Positions 34,905 through 48,800 of a DNA stretch of 64,000 nucleotides are shown here, piece by piece. This stretch comes from Echinarachnius parma (Eukaryota; Echinodermata; Echinoidea; Clypeasteroida; Echinarachniidae), in contig JBAMJV010001343.1 of NCBI GenBank assembly GCA_037951105.1, positions 1 through 64,000 on the forward strand, in the 5' to 3' direction. The notes under the pieces were generated by a model. That model was not told the origin of the DNA. It did not search any database and saw nothing but the letters and a program-made list of their open reading frames with translations. Position numbers and translations under genes: made by a program. Each line of letters starts with the position of its first letter. Position 1 is the stretch's first letter.

Positions 34905-35080
34905 AACATGTAACCCTAACAAGAAAAGTGACCATTGTAGACAGGTGTCCTCTATAAACAGTTTTCATAACATAACATGATTTTTCTCTGCAAGGGATCA
35001 GTATTGGTGGCCACAACAGACAGGTTGGCTGCTAAAGAGACAGATGTTCACTGGATAAGACAGATTTGACTGTATAAACA
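34905..35080. mobile_element. Old copy of the AGTCAAACCTGT MITE
   Basis: Diverged phrases GACAGGTGTCCTCTATAAACA and GGTGGCCACAACAGACAGG, ending CAGATTTGACTGTA; compare 44284-44461. Confidence 0.45.
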
Positions 35081-36746
35081 GGTACATCATTATCTACATA
35101 TATCAGATTTGCTGGAATGTTCATGGGAAAACAAAACACAAACAAGTGTAAAAGGCATAATTATCACAAGCATAAATGATTTCCAATAAAATACAACTAT
35201 ATTTTTCCCCTAACTACATATACAAAAATAAAACATTACATCAAGGCAGTCTACTGAATTCTTCAAAGCTAAAGAGCAGTATTGGGAAACCCCCCACACA
35301 CACACCAAAACAAATATACAGATTTATCAACGACAATGTGAAAGAATATATCATAACTTGGGGGTGTTGCATAAAGGATTGCGATCAATCGCAAAGTTGC
35401 CATTAAACGCGCATTTGCGCCAATCACATTTGGATATTGATCAAATCTCTTTATGGCAACATAAATTGCTTTGACTATTTGAGCAATACAATTTTCTAAA
35501 TAAACAGGATGTATATAGCCCCTGCGTTCATTCATCCTCACATGGACACATGGACAATGCAGAGATGCCAACCTTCACAAACCAAACAAAAGTATACTGA
35601 GAGGTAGAATACAGTATTGAAAATAAAAACAAAGTATCTTCAGAGCTGCCAACCTCTAGAGGCAAACAAAAAAAAAATCATATTTTTTCACGAAGCCAAT
35701 ACGGGCAGCAAAAATACTCTTACATGTGTGTTAATATAAAAGTTGGTTCAGTCGATCACACCAGTGTTTTTATGAGTTTGTTTTATTTGTGAATTTAAAA
35801 TATGTATCTTTAGTAATAGTTTATTAGGGTTCAAAGTAATTCTTTTTGCTTCTTTCCATCCGTTACTAAGGTTTTTAAAAGATTTTTATCGTATTTATTG
35901 CTTAGAAAACGTACTGCCGTATTTCCATCAAAAAATTGTACTAAATATGGCAAAAACATACTACTTGGCATCTCTGACAATGCATGCAAATCAGCAGCAC
36001 GCAAACTGTTCAAGCATGTAGCAACAGGTCCTTATACCGGACAAACCCATACACATACTTGTAAGTTGGCCAGTGTGGACAGCCTGCACACAGTTGATAA
36101 CTTCAGGTAAATTGTCATTTGACTGCAAGCTGACAAGCCACTAGCCATACTTATGACAAACCCAACACCTTTACCAATACAGCCTTAGCACAGCCAGGAT
36201 ATCAATCGTTTTTTTTTTTTAACAGACCTGCAGAAACCTTCCCATTCATGCCACAAGTGAAGAAAAACAAAATAAAATTCATTGTCAGGAGCTATGTTTA
36301 CAGTCAGCCTGCATCGCAATAGCCCTCTGAAGAATTGTATTGAACAGAGGCCTCTCTGGGGCATTTTATGGCATTTCGGGGGCTAAATTTCCCTAAGGCA
36401 CCCACATATTTTGTTCACTGTAGTAAGCCAGACTTGTGAACACATTGCCGGGACGCCAACTTGATCAGAGACACCCTCCCCCCTCAAAATCATTAAAAAA
36501 GCCCTCTAAAAATTAAGTATTAGTATTAAACAGATGCCTTCCTATGACTTGCTGATGCTTTTGTGTGATTTGGGGGCTAAATTTCCCCAAGGCACCCGCA
36601 CATATTTGCTTTCACTGTAGCAAGCCAGAATGTGTACACATAGCTGGGACACCAACTGGGTACAAACTCTGTATCTCTTGATCAAAAGACCCGCTTACAC
36701 CTTCCATAGCGTGCTGCAGCACCTCCATTTCAGGCGTGACTCCGAT
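35081..36746. other. Region downstream of ABCB6, probable 3' UTR and spacer
   Basis: No protein recognised. Includes a direct duplication (36350-36470 and 36545-36660). Candidate minus-strand AATAAA signals occur, e.g. 35894-35899, but none can be assigned. Confidence 0.35.
36350..36660 (-). repeat. Direct duplication of about 195 bp
   Basis: GGGGGCTAAATTTCCC(T/C)AAGGCACCC, TTCACTGTAG(T/C)AAGCCAGA and GGGAC(G/A)CCAACT occur twice in order, immediately downstream of the ABCB6 stop. Confidence 0.75.
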
Positions 36747-36870
36747 CTACTTTTCCGTTTCCGATTCCATTTCAGGATTGACGCCGTTTGCACTCAACTC
36801 CTCCTCCGTCTGCTGCTGCTGCTGATACATGTCCGCGTACATCCCGTTGAGCTGCAGTAGCTCCTCGTGC
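36747..36870 (-). CDS. ABCB6: ABCB6 exon 20 (last) with stop
   Basis: One base completes Arg784, then 40 codons and [23 protein letters not shown] matches the ABCB6 end (human [20 protein letters not shown]), followed by an acidic tail. Confidence 0.95.
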
Positions 36871-39800
36871 CTAGCACAAAGAGGAAAATTTAAACAAATT
36901 GTAATTCCAGGTTTCAACGTTTCTCGCGACAATTCTGCAACGAGTGCAGGTATCGCCGCACTGCTTCACAAAAGTTTTTATTGAAATCTTCCACATCTTT
37001 TGAGACCAAATTTGCGATGACCGGGTATAAGTTCACATGACCTATAGTAAGTGTGGAATTGGGCGGAACCGAGTTCTGATATTTGACTCTTTTGGAAAAT
37101 AATCAGAGCTTATATTTCTATATTCTTTTTTTTTTGTTATCTGTGCACCTAGCTTCTTGTAAGATTTTGTTGATTTTGCTGTAATTGTTCAAATTGTTCC
37201 ACTTGTAATTGTCATTTTTAAATGCAGAATTTGTAATGCAATTTAATGCAATGCAAATAAATTCATCCTTTTGCCTAAAAACTGGCATCCCTGAATAGAA
37301 AAAAAAAAACACAATGTTTTGCATAATAAGCCATGTGACCTGTAATCTTTGACCTCATGACCCCCTATCTTATCAGTTCATTTGCTCCTTAAGATACATA
37401 CAGTGTACATGTACGTATACCACGTTTGATGAAAATCCGTCAATTGGTTCTTGAGATAACGTGATCACTAGAACAGACAGTACATACATACGTACATACT
37501 AATGGATGGACAACCCGAAAGCATAATAACATTTGTTTCAACTCACCTTCCCCTTTCTACAATGACTCCATCTTGTAACACCAGAATTTGGTCTGCGTTA
37601 ATTACTGTTGACAATCTGTGGGCAACCACAATCGTGGTTCGGTCCTGACAGACATTGGCTAGCGACGACTGGATGTTGCGCTCCGTTTTCGTGTCCAGAG
37701 CAGACGTTGCCTAGGCAATTAGAATTCAAAACACAAAGAAGTATTGATGTGTGCTTGTATGTCATGTATGCACAATAGATTATTACAAGTCCAAAGTAGT
37801 ACAATGTAAAGCCAGTTCAGAATGACATCTGATGTTTGATGAATCTCCTTCAAATCATCAGGGAAACATCGGAGAGGGCAGTCATTTACCACATGCTGCA
37901 CTGTCTGGTCTGGATTCCTGCAATCACATGCAGATTAATAAATGTAACATCATGCAATCAACAACATTTTTTACCCCTTTTTTTTAGAGTAATATAAATG
38001 AAATACACTTTTGGCCTTCTTTATAGCATATGTGTCTGTGTCTTTCAATTTGGGTATAAAGTCGCAATGGGGGTTTAGTACATAGAGCAGCAAAATCATT
38101 AAAAAATTGTCTTTGGCTGAAAATTTCAACTTTACGGAATTTGATACTTACATGTGTCATCTACATTCTCTGAAAATTTCATGTCCTAATTCGATTGTTT
38201 TATACCGAAAATAATGATTTTTCTGAGCAACCTTCAATTCGGTTTCGGCCTGAAACTCGGTTTATCATCGCTGGCTGTTCATGATCGATCGTTTGTGCAT
38301 TGATTGAGCAGCACTTCAATTCTATGCATGCACGTGCGACGTCCGACCGCTGGTATTGTGAGCGGTGTGAGCTAGCCGAGCCCGAGCGGAAAGCGCTGTG
38401 ATTGGTCAGACTGACCTGAATAGAGTTGTACTGGGTATGTACGTTGTGTTCATTTCCGGATAGCGTGCGCGACCTACTGTATAATACCGCATTGAATCGC
38501 GCCTTGTTATGTAAATTCTGTAGCTAGCTTTTCCTCGCATTATCAAAGCACATCGTGTGCAGCCTACCGCATCCTACTGTATTGAATCGCGCTGTGCGGC
38601 TTACCGGTACCGGTACCTACCCTATTGAATGACATGGTACTTACGTGCATGCAGCGGTGGTTTATTGTATTCACATCAAAGCGCTCCCTCGATAATTGTG
38701 AAAAACGAACGGTCAAAACGAGAATTTGTTCAACCGCTCGCCCGCTCTGTGAGGATGCTTTTCTGAATGGATGCGAAACTTTAGAAGCGATTTTCTCTGT
38801 TGTTTGACAAATAGCTGAGCTCTGGTCCGCGTTATTAAATTGCGTTTTTCTTTCCTTCATGACAATTTTATGTAGCAAGTTATATATCATTTTAAAGCTG
38901 AAATCCGAGAGAATCCAAAACACTACAAATCTCAATTTTGATATTGCCGATGAATTACCCGAAGTGACAGAGGGGGACACATATAAACCCCATTTGCAAA
39001 ATTGGTAAAAGGGCACTTTACATTAAATCAAATTTTAATCACTAAAATTGTTATCATTATTATTATTCTTACCTCATCAAGTAACACAAATTCTGGTGCC
39101 TTGAGAATCGTTCTTGCAATAGCAACTCGCTGTTTCTCTCCTCCACTCAACTTTAACCCACGCTCTCCGACCACTGTTCCGTAACCTACAGGGATAAAAA
39201 ATAAATTAAAAAACATGTTTATTTCAAAGAGGAATTCCCGCAATGTCAGATTCACTTTTTTAATATTCTCTAACGAAATAAGGAGAATGAGAGGAATAAC
39301 TGGAGAAAATTTTAATCAAAATTGGAGAAGAAACATGAGAGTTATGCCTGTTTGAGCATCATGTAGAAATAAGCGATCCTTTCAAAGTTGCTGCCAATTG
39401 CAACATCATTGACATGTAACTTGATATAGGTTTTGTACATGGAAATTCACTTGAAAAAAACACAAATATTTTGCCCTACAAGAATGCATACAATTTGTCA
39501 CTCTGAATGGTCTTGAATACCCTAGAAGACCCTATACATGATAGCCCGGATTCCCAAAGGAGGTTTGTACAAACCATGGTCTACATCTATGGAGTGCCAT
39601 TTGTAAACTGCTGGAGAAAGAACGTAAACTCCTTACTTGTTAACAATGTTGATAGTACACATTTACTAAATGCACCAATTAAATGTTTGTCTTCTCAGAT
39701 GGTGAAATTTGCTGGTTAGCAAGCACTAACAGTCATATCATTAGAAAGTATAAATTGTTTTACTTGTCTACGAGCAGCACTCCATAGACGTACATGTAGA

Positions 39801-42800
39801 CCATGGTTTAAACCATGGTTTGTACAAACCTCCTTTGTGAATCCGGGCCGATATCTTTGGGATATAAAAGTATGTTTCACAGAAGCATAAACTTCAGAGT
39901 GAAAATTATACCTTGAACTAGAAATAGCTGCACTCACGGAGTGCATACCTCCGCCCTGCGCGAATGAACTAAGACAGCCGACAAGAAAATGATCAAAAAA
40001 TCACATCCATATATGGTTACGGTGACTAGACGGGGTCGCCCCCATTACATACTCGCCTCCTTACCAAGTCGCCTCTAATACATAATGGCGACTTGGTAAA
40101 AAGACTTGGTAAGGAGGCGAGTATGTAACGGGGGCGATCAGAGTTCTCTATCGATATCTAGCATTGAGCTGTAGTTGGCGCATGCGTATTAACAGGCCAA
40201 CACACGAACACACAAAGAGAAACAAAAGAATTAAAACGTACCGAAAACATAACCTCCTTCCAACTTCGTTGGGCAGAGGTAATAACACAAATTTTGCCTG
40301 ACAAGAAAGCATAAAATGTGCCACTTGTGTGCCCCATACATCATATTTTAATGAGACCTGTGAAATTTGACCTTTGACCTCGTGACCCAACATTCTAATC
40401 ACGATCATACCTTCTGGGAAGGACTGTATCCTAGTGTGGATGTCTGCTGCTCGTGCTGCTTCCTCAACCTCCTCATCAGAACAATGCACTTTACCATAGC
40501 GAATGTTGTACCTGGAAGGGAGCAGCAAAAAGATAGGAACTATACATGAGTGATTATCAACATTACTCACTCTGGACGGTGGACCCATTATTTATTTTGT
40601 GTTTACTGAATTGTTTCCCCCTCAAAGGGTCGATGGTCTTTGACTCATAACTTCTAGTTGGAACATACCAAAGAGAAATCTTCACACCAAAATCCAAGGA
40701 CAATTTTCATATTAATCAACAAATATTCTTTCATAAAGATGTAACAATGATATACAATGTACTGCAGCCAAACCTGCCTAAGGACCACCTGATTATCACC
40801 ACTATTCTTGTATCCCAGGGGTTTCATTCTGTTTTTAAAGGTGTAACGCATGATCGTTCTGGAGTTTTGAAATGACCCCTTATTTCATGCAAAAACAAGG
40901 AAAATTTATCAAATTTCACCCCCTTATTGTGCCAAAACCAAGGAAAATTACACTTAAAGATTCACTTTAATAGCTGATATTTTGATGAAATACCACTGTA
41001 GGCTATCCTGTGATACAACTCCTACTCAACTGTCTTCTTGTAACAATTATCATCACAAAAATGTATCTTTGAAGACTAGGGCACTCTTAACAGTTTGAGT
41101 GCATAGTGCAGAGGTCGAATCTAGTCACAATGCTCAGTGATTTGTTCATCCCTGCTCATAACTTGATATAATTGTGGAATGAATCGTTCAAACACTTGAC
41201 TTATTTCCAACTTTCTATTAATTGTAAATGAATGAGGGGCTACGCTAATCACTTAAAGGGAAAGATCCACTCACCTAATATTGTTATTAAATAGTACTGT
41301 ATCCTGTGGCACAACTCCAATCACTTTTCGCAGTGAACGTTGTTCAACCTAGTGTGTAGAGAGATAAAAAAGCACAGGAAAAATTACCACAAAACCTGAA
41401 AAGCTATAAAACAGAAAGGAGAATCCTGGGTCATTAAGATTAATTCAATGCGCTGAGGGAAGTTTGACAGAATTTATAGTGGTCACAAGTACAATTTGTG
41501 AAAGGTGATGAAGTATAATTATGTATTTACAACATCATGACATCACATCATCATCACTTTCCATGTGGCAGTGTTTATGGTTCTTTTTTTTTTTATTCAA
41601 ACAGTCCTAAAAGAGTTAGTGTCAAATAACCTTACATGTACAGTATTTAGAAATTCACAATAAACATCCCAGAACATCAAAATGTGTTTAAAATTGTAGG
41701 TTTTGTTTTCTTTATAATACTGAAATAAAAGAGACGTAAGGAAGTAGTCACCCTCATTGGTCATGTAACTATTGTACAGGGCACGACACTAGCACTTGGC
41801 CACTTGCAAGTAAAAACTGAAGTCAGGCAAGTTAAATTTCATAAGTTGTCTAGTTTGCTTGCCCGATCAGACAACTCGATAATTGTTCAACCACGAGAGA
41901 AAATGTAATTTCATATGTGTAAATCTCATATAGAAGTAAGAAAGCGGTAAAATTTCAGCGAGTAAAATGTAAACATTTATTATTTTACTTGCCCAAAATG
42001 GCTCAGTACAGAATAAAGTTAGTGTGGAGGCTTGGTTTAGCTTCCATGTATGATGAAAATATTCATATGCAATATCGGACTTACTTTACTGATATCCTGG
42101 CCATCGAATCTGATGCTGCCTCCCTGAACGTTGTAGAAGCGGAACAGCAGTCGGATGATGGTGCTCTTCCCAGATCCAGACGGGCCAACCTACACAGCAA
42201 ATTAGGGTGGAATTCTCATCAACGGGTTAAATTTAGCCTGGGTTAAATTTAACCCACTACTGTATGGAGCGCCACATGGCAAACATTGCGCAATGATTTT
42301 TAAATGCGCGCCTGTTGCTAATTGCGCGCTCATCCTTCACAAACGCCATTTATTTGACTTTTCATCTATATGAATTGAACTCATCTTGCGGGAAAACCTC
42401 CATACCTCCGTTGTCGAAACCAAGTATAGAAAGCGCTAATTGAATGAAGAAAAAAATCAGATAAATGCCAAGGGAGACCATGGTGGCAAAGCGTTAACTA
42501 CCCGGCTTTCCATTAAACAGTGGGTTAAATTTAACCTACTTCTGACGTAAAACGACGCGAATGACGCGTTTTAGCACCGTGCTAAATTTAACCCGTTGAT
42601 GAGAATTACACCCTTAATGTTTAATTTGGGTCTTTATTTTTGCCAAGCAATAACAAACAGCACATGTTATAAAAATTCATAAAATCATGTGGGGATTCGT
42701 TTTTTCTTGGGCATAATTATCACATATATTTATAGTGTTGTTTTGTAAGTTTGCCTTGCATTTTTACCTAGGGGTTGGTGTTGTTGATTTCGGGAGTATT

Positions 42801-45800
42801 TACTACCCGGGACTCGCAATAATTTTTCGGGCGAGTCACGGGTACCCGAAATTTACCCATTTGTTGATTACACGATCGGCATGTCACGCCAGTTGGGAAA
42901 ACATGTTCATTCAAGTGACAAAAATTGAGCGCATTTATGTCACTTGAATGAACATGATAACCCTTGCGTTCAATGAGGGGACTTGCTTTTTTTTCGGGAA
43001 ATCGAGTATCGATTTTTGCGCCCGGGACTCGACATTTTTCGGCGGGACCCGGGTACCCGGGACTCATCAACAGCACTACTAGGGGTGTGCCCTTTTATTC
43101 CATGAAGGCTGTTCCCATTTTGTTTGTTAATGTTATAGTCACAGTCGGACACATTACAGAGTGTTACTCTATATACACAAAAATCACATTATTGATGATG
43201 AACACGATGAAATGATCTATACTTTTTTAAAGATACTTGCGACACTAAATAATTTCTATCAATCAATGATACTGGAAAATTGAGTCTAATGGCACATTCA
43301 GTTCAGTTCAGTTTGGTTAATTTTCATTTCCTACAAAATATATACAAATATACAAATGTATACTTACGATGGCTACAACTTGGCCGGGCTCCACAGTGAA
43401 GGAGATATTCCGCAGAATTGGTTTTCTGGGTAGGACACAAAATCATTATAATAGCGAAGACTTCCTTATTTGCTTGAAAATGATATATTTCATCATTTTG
43501 GTGCCAAATAAATGGCTTATATTAAAAGGTTTAAGTCTGATCTTCCTTCATCTATGACTCGCCCCCCCTGAAATTGTCTACCTAACATTTTTATTACAAT
43601 TAAGTTCAGGAATGTTAGTGGATTCTGTCATTAATTTTGTATACAAATTTATACAAAATATATATCGACGTTGGGAAAGATTATATTTCCTTCCCGAAGC
43701 CTATCCATCCCCACTATTCATGTTGTATAGGAGCAAATACAATGCCAAGGTCAGGCAGATATCCATCGTTTTTTTGTGCACGCTCAGTGTGGTATCTAGA
43801 CGGATCTCAGACGAATCTCAGAAAAAGCCACTTTAAAGTGATCCATTAATTTCATAAGATTTTTCCAAAAGAGATATTTGAGACTCCAGTCATATAGCAA
43901 TATCATTGTAAGATGCTTCTGAATAATGTGTGAAGGTTTCATCGAAAAGGAAAACCGTTAACTTAGTGTGTAAGTTAAAATTGATGTCAGATTTTATCCC
44001 GATCGTTCGTGCAAAGTATCAACATTTTGATACTCTGAACGATCAAAATATCTGAATTCAGATACTATGAAATACTACTAATACTACTACTGTGAAATTC
44101 AATCTAAAATATCACCATAATTAGGAAGATATTTTAAAAATCTAATAATTTTTCAATTCTTCTATATCCATAAACCAAACAACAAGGAGAGCTCCAAAAG
44201 ATTTTGGTTGAATTTTAAGTTAGTGGATAACTTAAAGCATTTTATTTATTTGCATAGGAAACGGGTTCAAAACATAATACATACAGTCAAACCTGTCTTA
44301 GTGGCCACCTGTTTATAGTAGCCAACCTGTCTATAGTGGCCATCAAAAGTTATCCCTGGCAGAGAAAAGCAATGCTATAAAACCTGTCTATAGAGGCCAT
44401 CTGTCTACAGTGGCCAGTTTTTTTGTTTCCCTTGGGTGGTCACTATACACAGGTTTGACTGCATATGACTTACTGTTCATTGTAGTAGAAGCTGACATTG
44501 TCAAACTCCACACGTCCCTTCTTCACAATCAACTGCTTTGCCTTAGGATCATCTATCACCTGTCATCAAAATAATAACAATAGAGCTTTGAAACTAGTAA
44601 TTATATACCGTAATGATAATTTAGGTTTTCCCATCCATTTTAACAATTTTGTCATTAAATTTTATAAATTTGTACTTCAATTTCGTCCCAAGAAGTCGAG
44701 AACGTGCCAATGCCAACTTCAATTTCTTCTATTGTCGACCAATTTCACAAAAAGTCCATTCAATTTAGTCGTTCGTCACACATCTTCGTCGATCAAATTC
44801 GTCGGTCACAGTTGCTGAACACATCTGTGACAGACGAATTTGAATTGTACTGGACGATAATGTTTGACAAATGACTAAATTGAATTGACTTTTTGTGAAA
44901 TTGGTCGACAATAGCCAAAATTGAAGTTGGCATTGGCACATTCTCGGTTTCTCAGGACAAAATTGAAGTACAATTTTTATAAAAATTGTTAAAAGGCAAT
45001 GAAACTATGGCTTTCGGCTATTATTATCGTTTAGAGGGTGAACAGACATTTTATTTGATACATTACTTGGCAATTTTGGCCTCCTGGATCCCATGAAATC
45101 CTTACGTGAACATACCCACATTTTACTAATTCTTACGCCGGCAAAAGGTGATGGGAGCGGCCATGTTCTTGTAATTGCCCGACATGCTTTGCAAACTATG
45201 ACGAGTGCGCTACGGGCCGAACAAAAAGCTTTTCACTGATTTACAGACTCGTCAAAGCATATACAAGTAATCAGACAATGGGTTCAATAGGTGCTATTGA
45301 AATGCATTAGTGCATATCACTGACCATAAGTCCGCACACACCTAATAATGGCGGCCTCCAGTGTTCGCATGAATAGTGGTAAACCCGATAGAGTTTTCAC
45401 ATATTTCTCCCAAAGCAGAAATCTGAGTCGGAGTTATGTTATATATGTGACCTTACACCACAAAACGACCAATAAGTCGGGAAAACTGATTGTGCTGATT
45501 TTCATATAACATTAAAATAGAAATCATTACCTATAAAATGGTATATAATTTGTCATATTTGGACTTTGCAAACCCTTTCAAAATGAACGCCAAAGATTTG
45601 GAAAATGGCTGAAGCATTTTTCAAATAAGGGAGAAACGGGCTGCTTAAAAGATCAGTGTCCATTCAAGCGCTGTATTAAGATCACATTTATTAGATGAAA
45701 TATAATATTTAAACATGACTTCCAATGCTCAAAATTTCACAGGAGGTAGATTAAGATATGCTTATTCAGGAAATACAAAAATCTTAAATCTCATATTTTG

Positions 45801-48800
45801 TTCCAAATTTGACTATTTTAGCTTATAAAAGAGAAACTACCACAGCGACATAATGGTCGTTTTGTGGCGTAAGGTCACATATAATAAAAAGGCATATTAC
45901 GATATATCAAGTAGGATAAACTCTATTCTCGAGTTGCATTGCCCTTTAACAAAAGTGTTAAAATGGAAGGGAAAGCCTATAGTAGATATTTATATAGAAT
46001 GCTAATTGAAATAAAAACCTCTAAGCGCTATCATTATTACCCCAGTCAACAGACACACTGCAATCATTCCTGCACACAAAGTGCACAATTTCCACTCCCT
46101 GGGGTGTACATGTATTTCAGCCAGTCCCCTGTTAGGCGTATTCATTTTTCAGTTTATTACTTTTAAACCCTCCATGAGTTCAATGGCTGACTCAATTCAC
46201 GATACTCTTACTCTAATGATTTGTATCTGAATGAACACAATAGAACAGTGTTTAAAGGGACTTAGTAACATTGTCCAAATCCTCAAATCCAATTGGAATT
46301 CTAGCGGTTCCCTCATACCTTGTTGTAATCGTATTAACAATAAAAGCATGGGACAGGTTTCGGTTTTGTTAAACAGATATTTACGATTGAAGTGTTCAGA
46401 TGTTAAATTATCCACTGGATCGTCAAAATCGTGTACAAAGTGAGTGCAATGAGTTAGTGAATATCACTTTACATTTTTGCTCATTACTCTGCCATATAAT
46501 GTCCATTTAACTTGAAATTTTCACCCATCACCCAGTGGACATATCAGATAACAACAATATACATTGTACCAACCACTCATCACTTTTTGCACTCGTCAAC
46601 AAAGTTACTAGATGACTTTAATGACTTGTATGAGCACCCAACTTCTTACCAAGGTTATATCCAATGTAGATTAATGTGGAATTCATGTAAACTGGGGCAG
46701 AGTTAAAATATTATCACTTACGTCTTCCTTTTCTTCCAGCAGATCAATCATATTTTCCATATCAATAAAAGCTTGCTGGATCATCCTGTCAGGAAATATA
46801 AAAAAAACAGAGAGAGAGAGAGAGAGTAAAAACAGGGCTCGACACCAGCACTAATTAATATTTCTGTTCAACTAAAAATTAAAAAAAATAAGCAAGTAAG
46901 TATACTTGCCCAAATAAGCTAGAAGAAAATTTAGTGTAGATGCTTGGTGAAAATGAATAGGTGTTTTAAAGATTTTGTTGGTACTCTTTGTACATTGTAT
47001 GTCACAGAAACCGGGCATGGTGGCTTAGCGGTAAGGGCATCTGTTTCATGCACACGAGGTCCTGGGTTTGATAACTGACCGTGTCATATCACAAAAGTTT
47101 ATATATTTTAATTGACTTCATCCTAGCCAAGCAAGAAATAACTATTGCTAGTGGGGCGTAGGACCCTCTGTACATGAATAATTTGAATAAGGCAATAAAC
47201 TATGATTAAATAAACATTCTATACTAAGTATTTACAATAGTGGACATTCACCCACTAATAGAAACTAAACTATAAGATTATATAAAACATGTTAAATCTT
47301 TTCAAGAGAATAAAAATGCTATATCTTTGGTAGCAATTCACAAAAGACTATAAGATGTATTGACTTAATAAATACTTTTAATATTTATCATAATAAGGTA
47401 GAGTCTATCAAGTCTTCGTATCTCCAAAGGCATACTATTCCAAATATCTGATCCCTGAAACAAGATACGTGCCAAATAGGCACGGGGGAATTTGACTTAT
47501 TTTTACTAATACAATAAAATATAAGATGATGACAGCATAATTCAGGGAAACTGAGCATTCCTATTGGTTGATTACCGTTGAGTATTCCAGTAAAGTGAAC
47601 GTTGCTATAGGTAATGTTCCTTATAACCAAGATTTATGTACACTATGTGTGTACAAATTTCCCATAGACAGCCAAACGAGCCGCGCAGAGGATGGCCTTG
47701 AAGTGCCCTCTCAACGAGAACTTAACTATCCCAAAATTAAACTAGACATGAGTGCACTCACGGAGTGCATACCTCCGCCGCGAATGAACAGACAGCCTAC
47801 AAGAAAATGATCAAAATATCACATTTTGTGGGGAAAAATGGACACCAAAGCGACATATTTCCGTAATAAATAGCCCAAGCTTATCTTGTGTAGGTATGCT
47901 TTCATTTCATACTGTCTTTTTATGACATTTCTCTCAGCAATTCTGAACATTTTCGACAAATTAAATCCATGGAACAAGCCTCCAGCTGGCAATTACTATG
48001 CCAGAGTTCCGGCCGGCGAAGGGGCTTGCTGTGGTGTGCATTCATAGCTGCACTGCATGCATGGTGATTGATGTACAGCTGGCTTGAGTTGGACTACGCA
48101 TGTGCATTACTAACAAACGCACTAACAAACAGGACCGAAAACATAACCTCCTCCAACTTCGTTGGGCGGAGGTAATAAATTTGTTTGCTTTACCTGTAAT
48201 ATGTGCCAAAGAAGTTGAGGGGGCTGTACAGCTGCATGATGTATGATGAAAACAGAACATAATCTCCAACCTGACAAAAATAAGCAGAAAGCAACAATTA
48301 GAATGGAAAATAATTGGCTATAGATGCATAATCTCCAGCAAAAAAAATAGAAGAGAAAGGATATCTGTTTTTATTTGTTCAGATGTGCATGTTATCTTAA
48401 AGGGTTAGAACATCACAGGTACCGTTGTTTGATATTAAACAGATGTCCAACACTTTGCAAATGTTTGTGCTATTCATAAATAATGCAATTAATCATCGAA
48501 ACTCACAGAACCAACAGGCCTGATGATTCCAAAAAGCACCAAATGTTTGCGAGTACACCAATTATATACCCGCATATGTTTGGAGACAATAGAAGCACGG
48601 TAGACACATACATCCTAGACAATGGACTAGTCTTCGTCTGCCGACCCATGTACAATAACTATAGTTATATAATGGGTTTTCAAATTATATAATTTGTCTC
48701 GAAACCAATCTGTCTAAACTTGTTGGTGGAATGGACTACTAAAACTATTACATTGCATTTATAAGAATATTATTTTGGGGTGGTGGTTCCCTTTAAGCTG

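Noticed and set aside
41253-41274. TTAAAGGGAAAGATCCAC beside the exon 16 donor, as a MITE end
   Set aside because: In this orientation the element body would have to be exon 16 itself, which is conserved coding sequence; probably chance or a stub.
42085-42094. Alternative donor GTAAAG for ABCB6 exon 15
   Set aside because: It would leave phase 1 and a stop at the next exon; the GTAAGT five bases on restores phase and the ISK residues.
47005-47075. tRNA gene
   Set aside because: A and B boxes are present but acceptor and anticodon arms do not pair; read as a SINE head.
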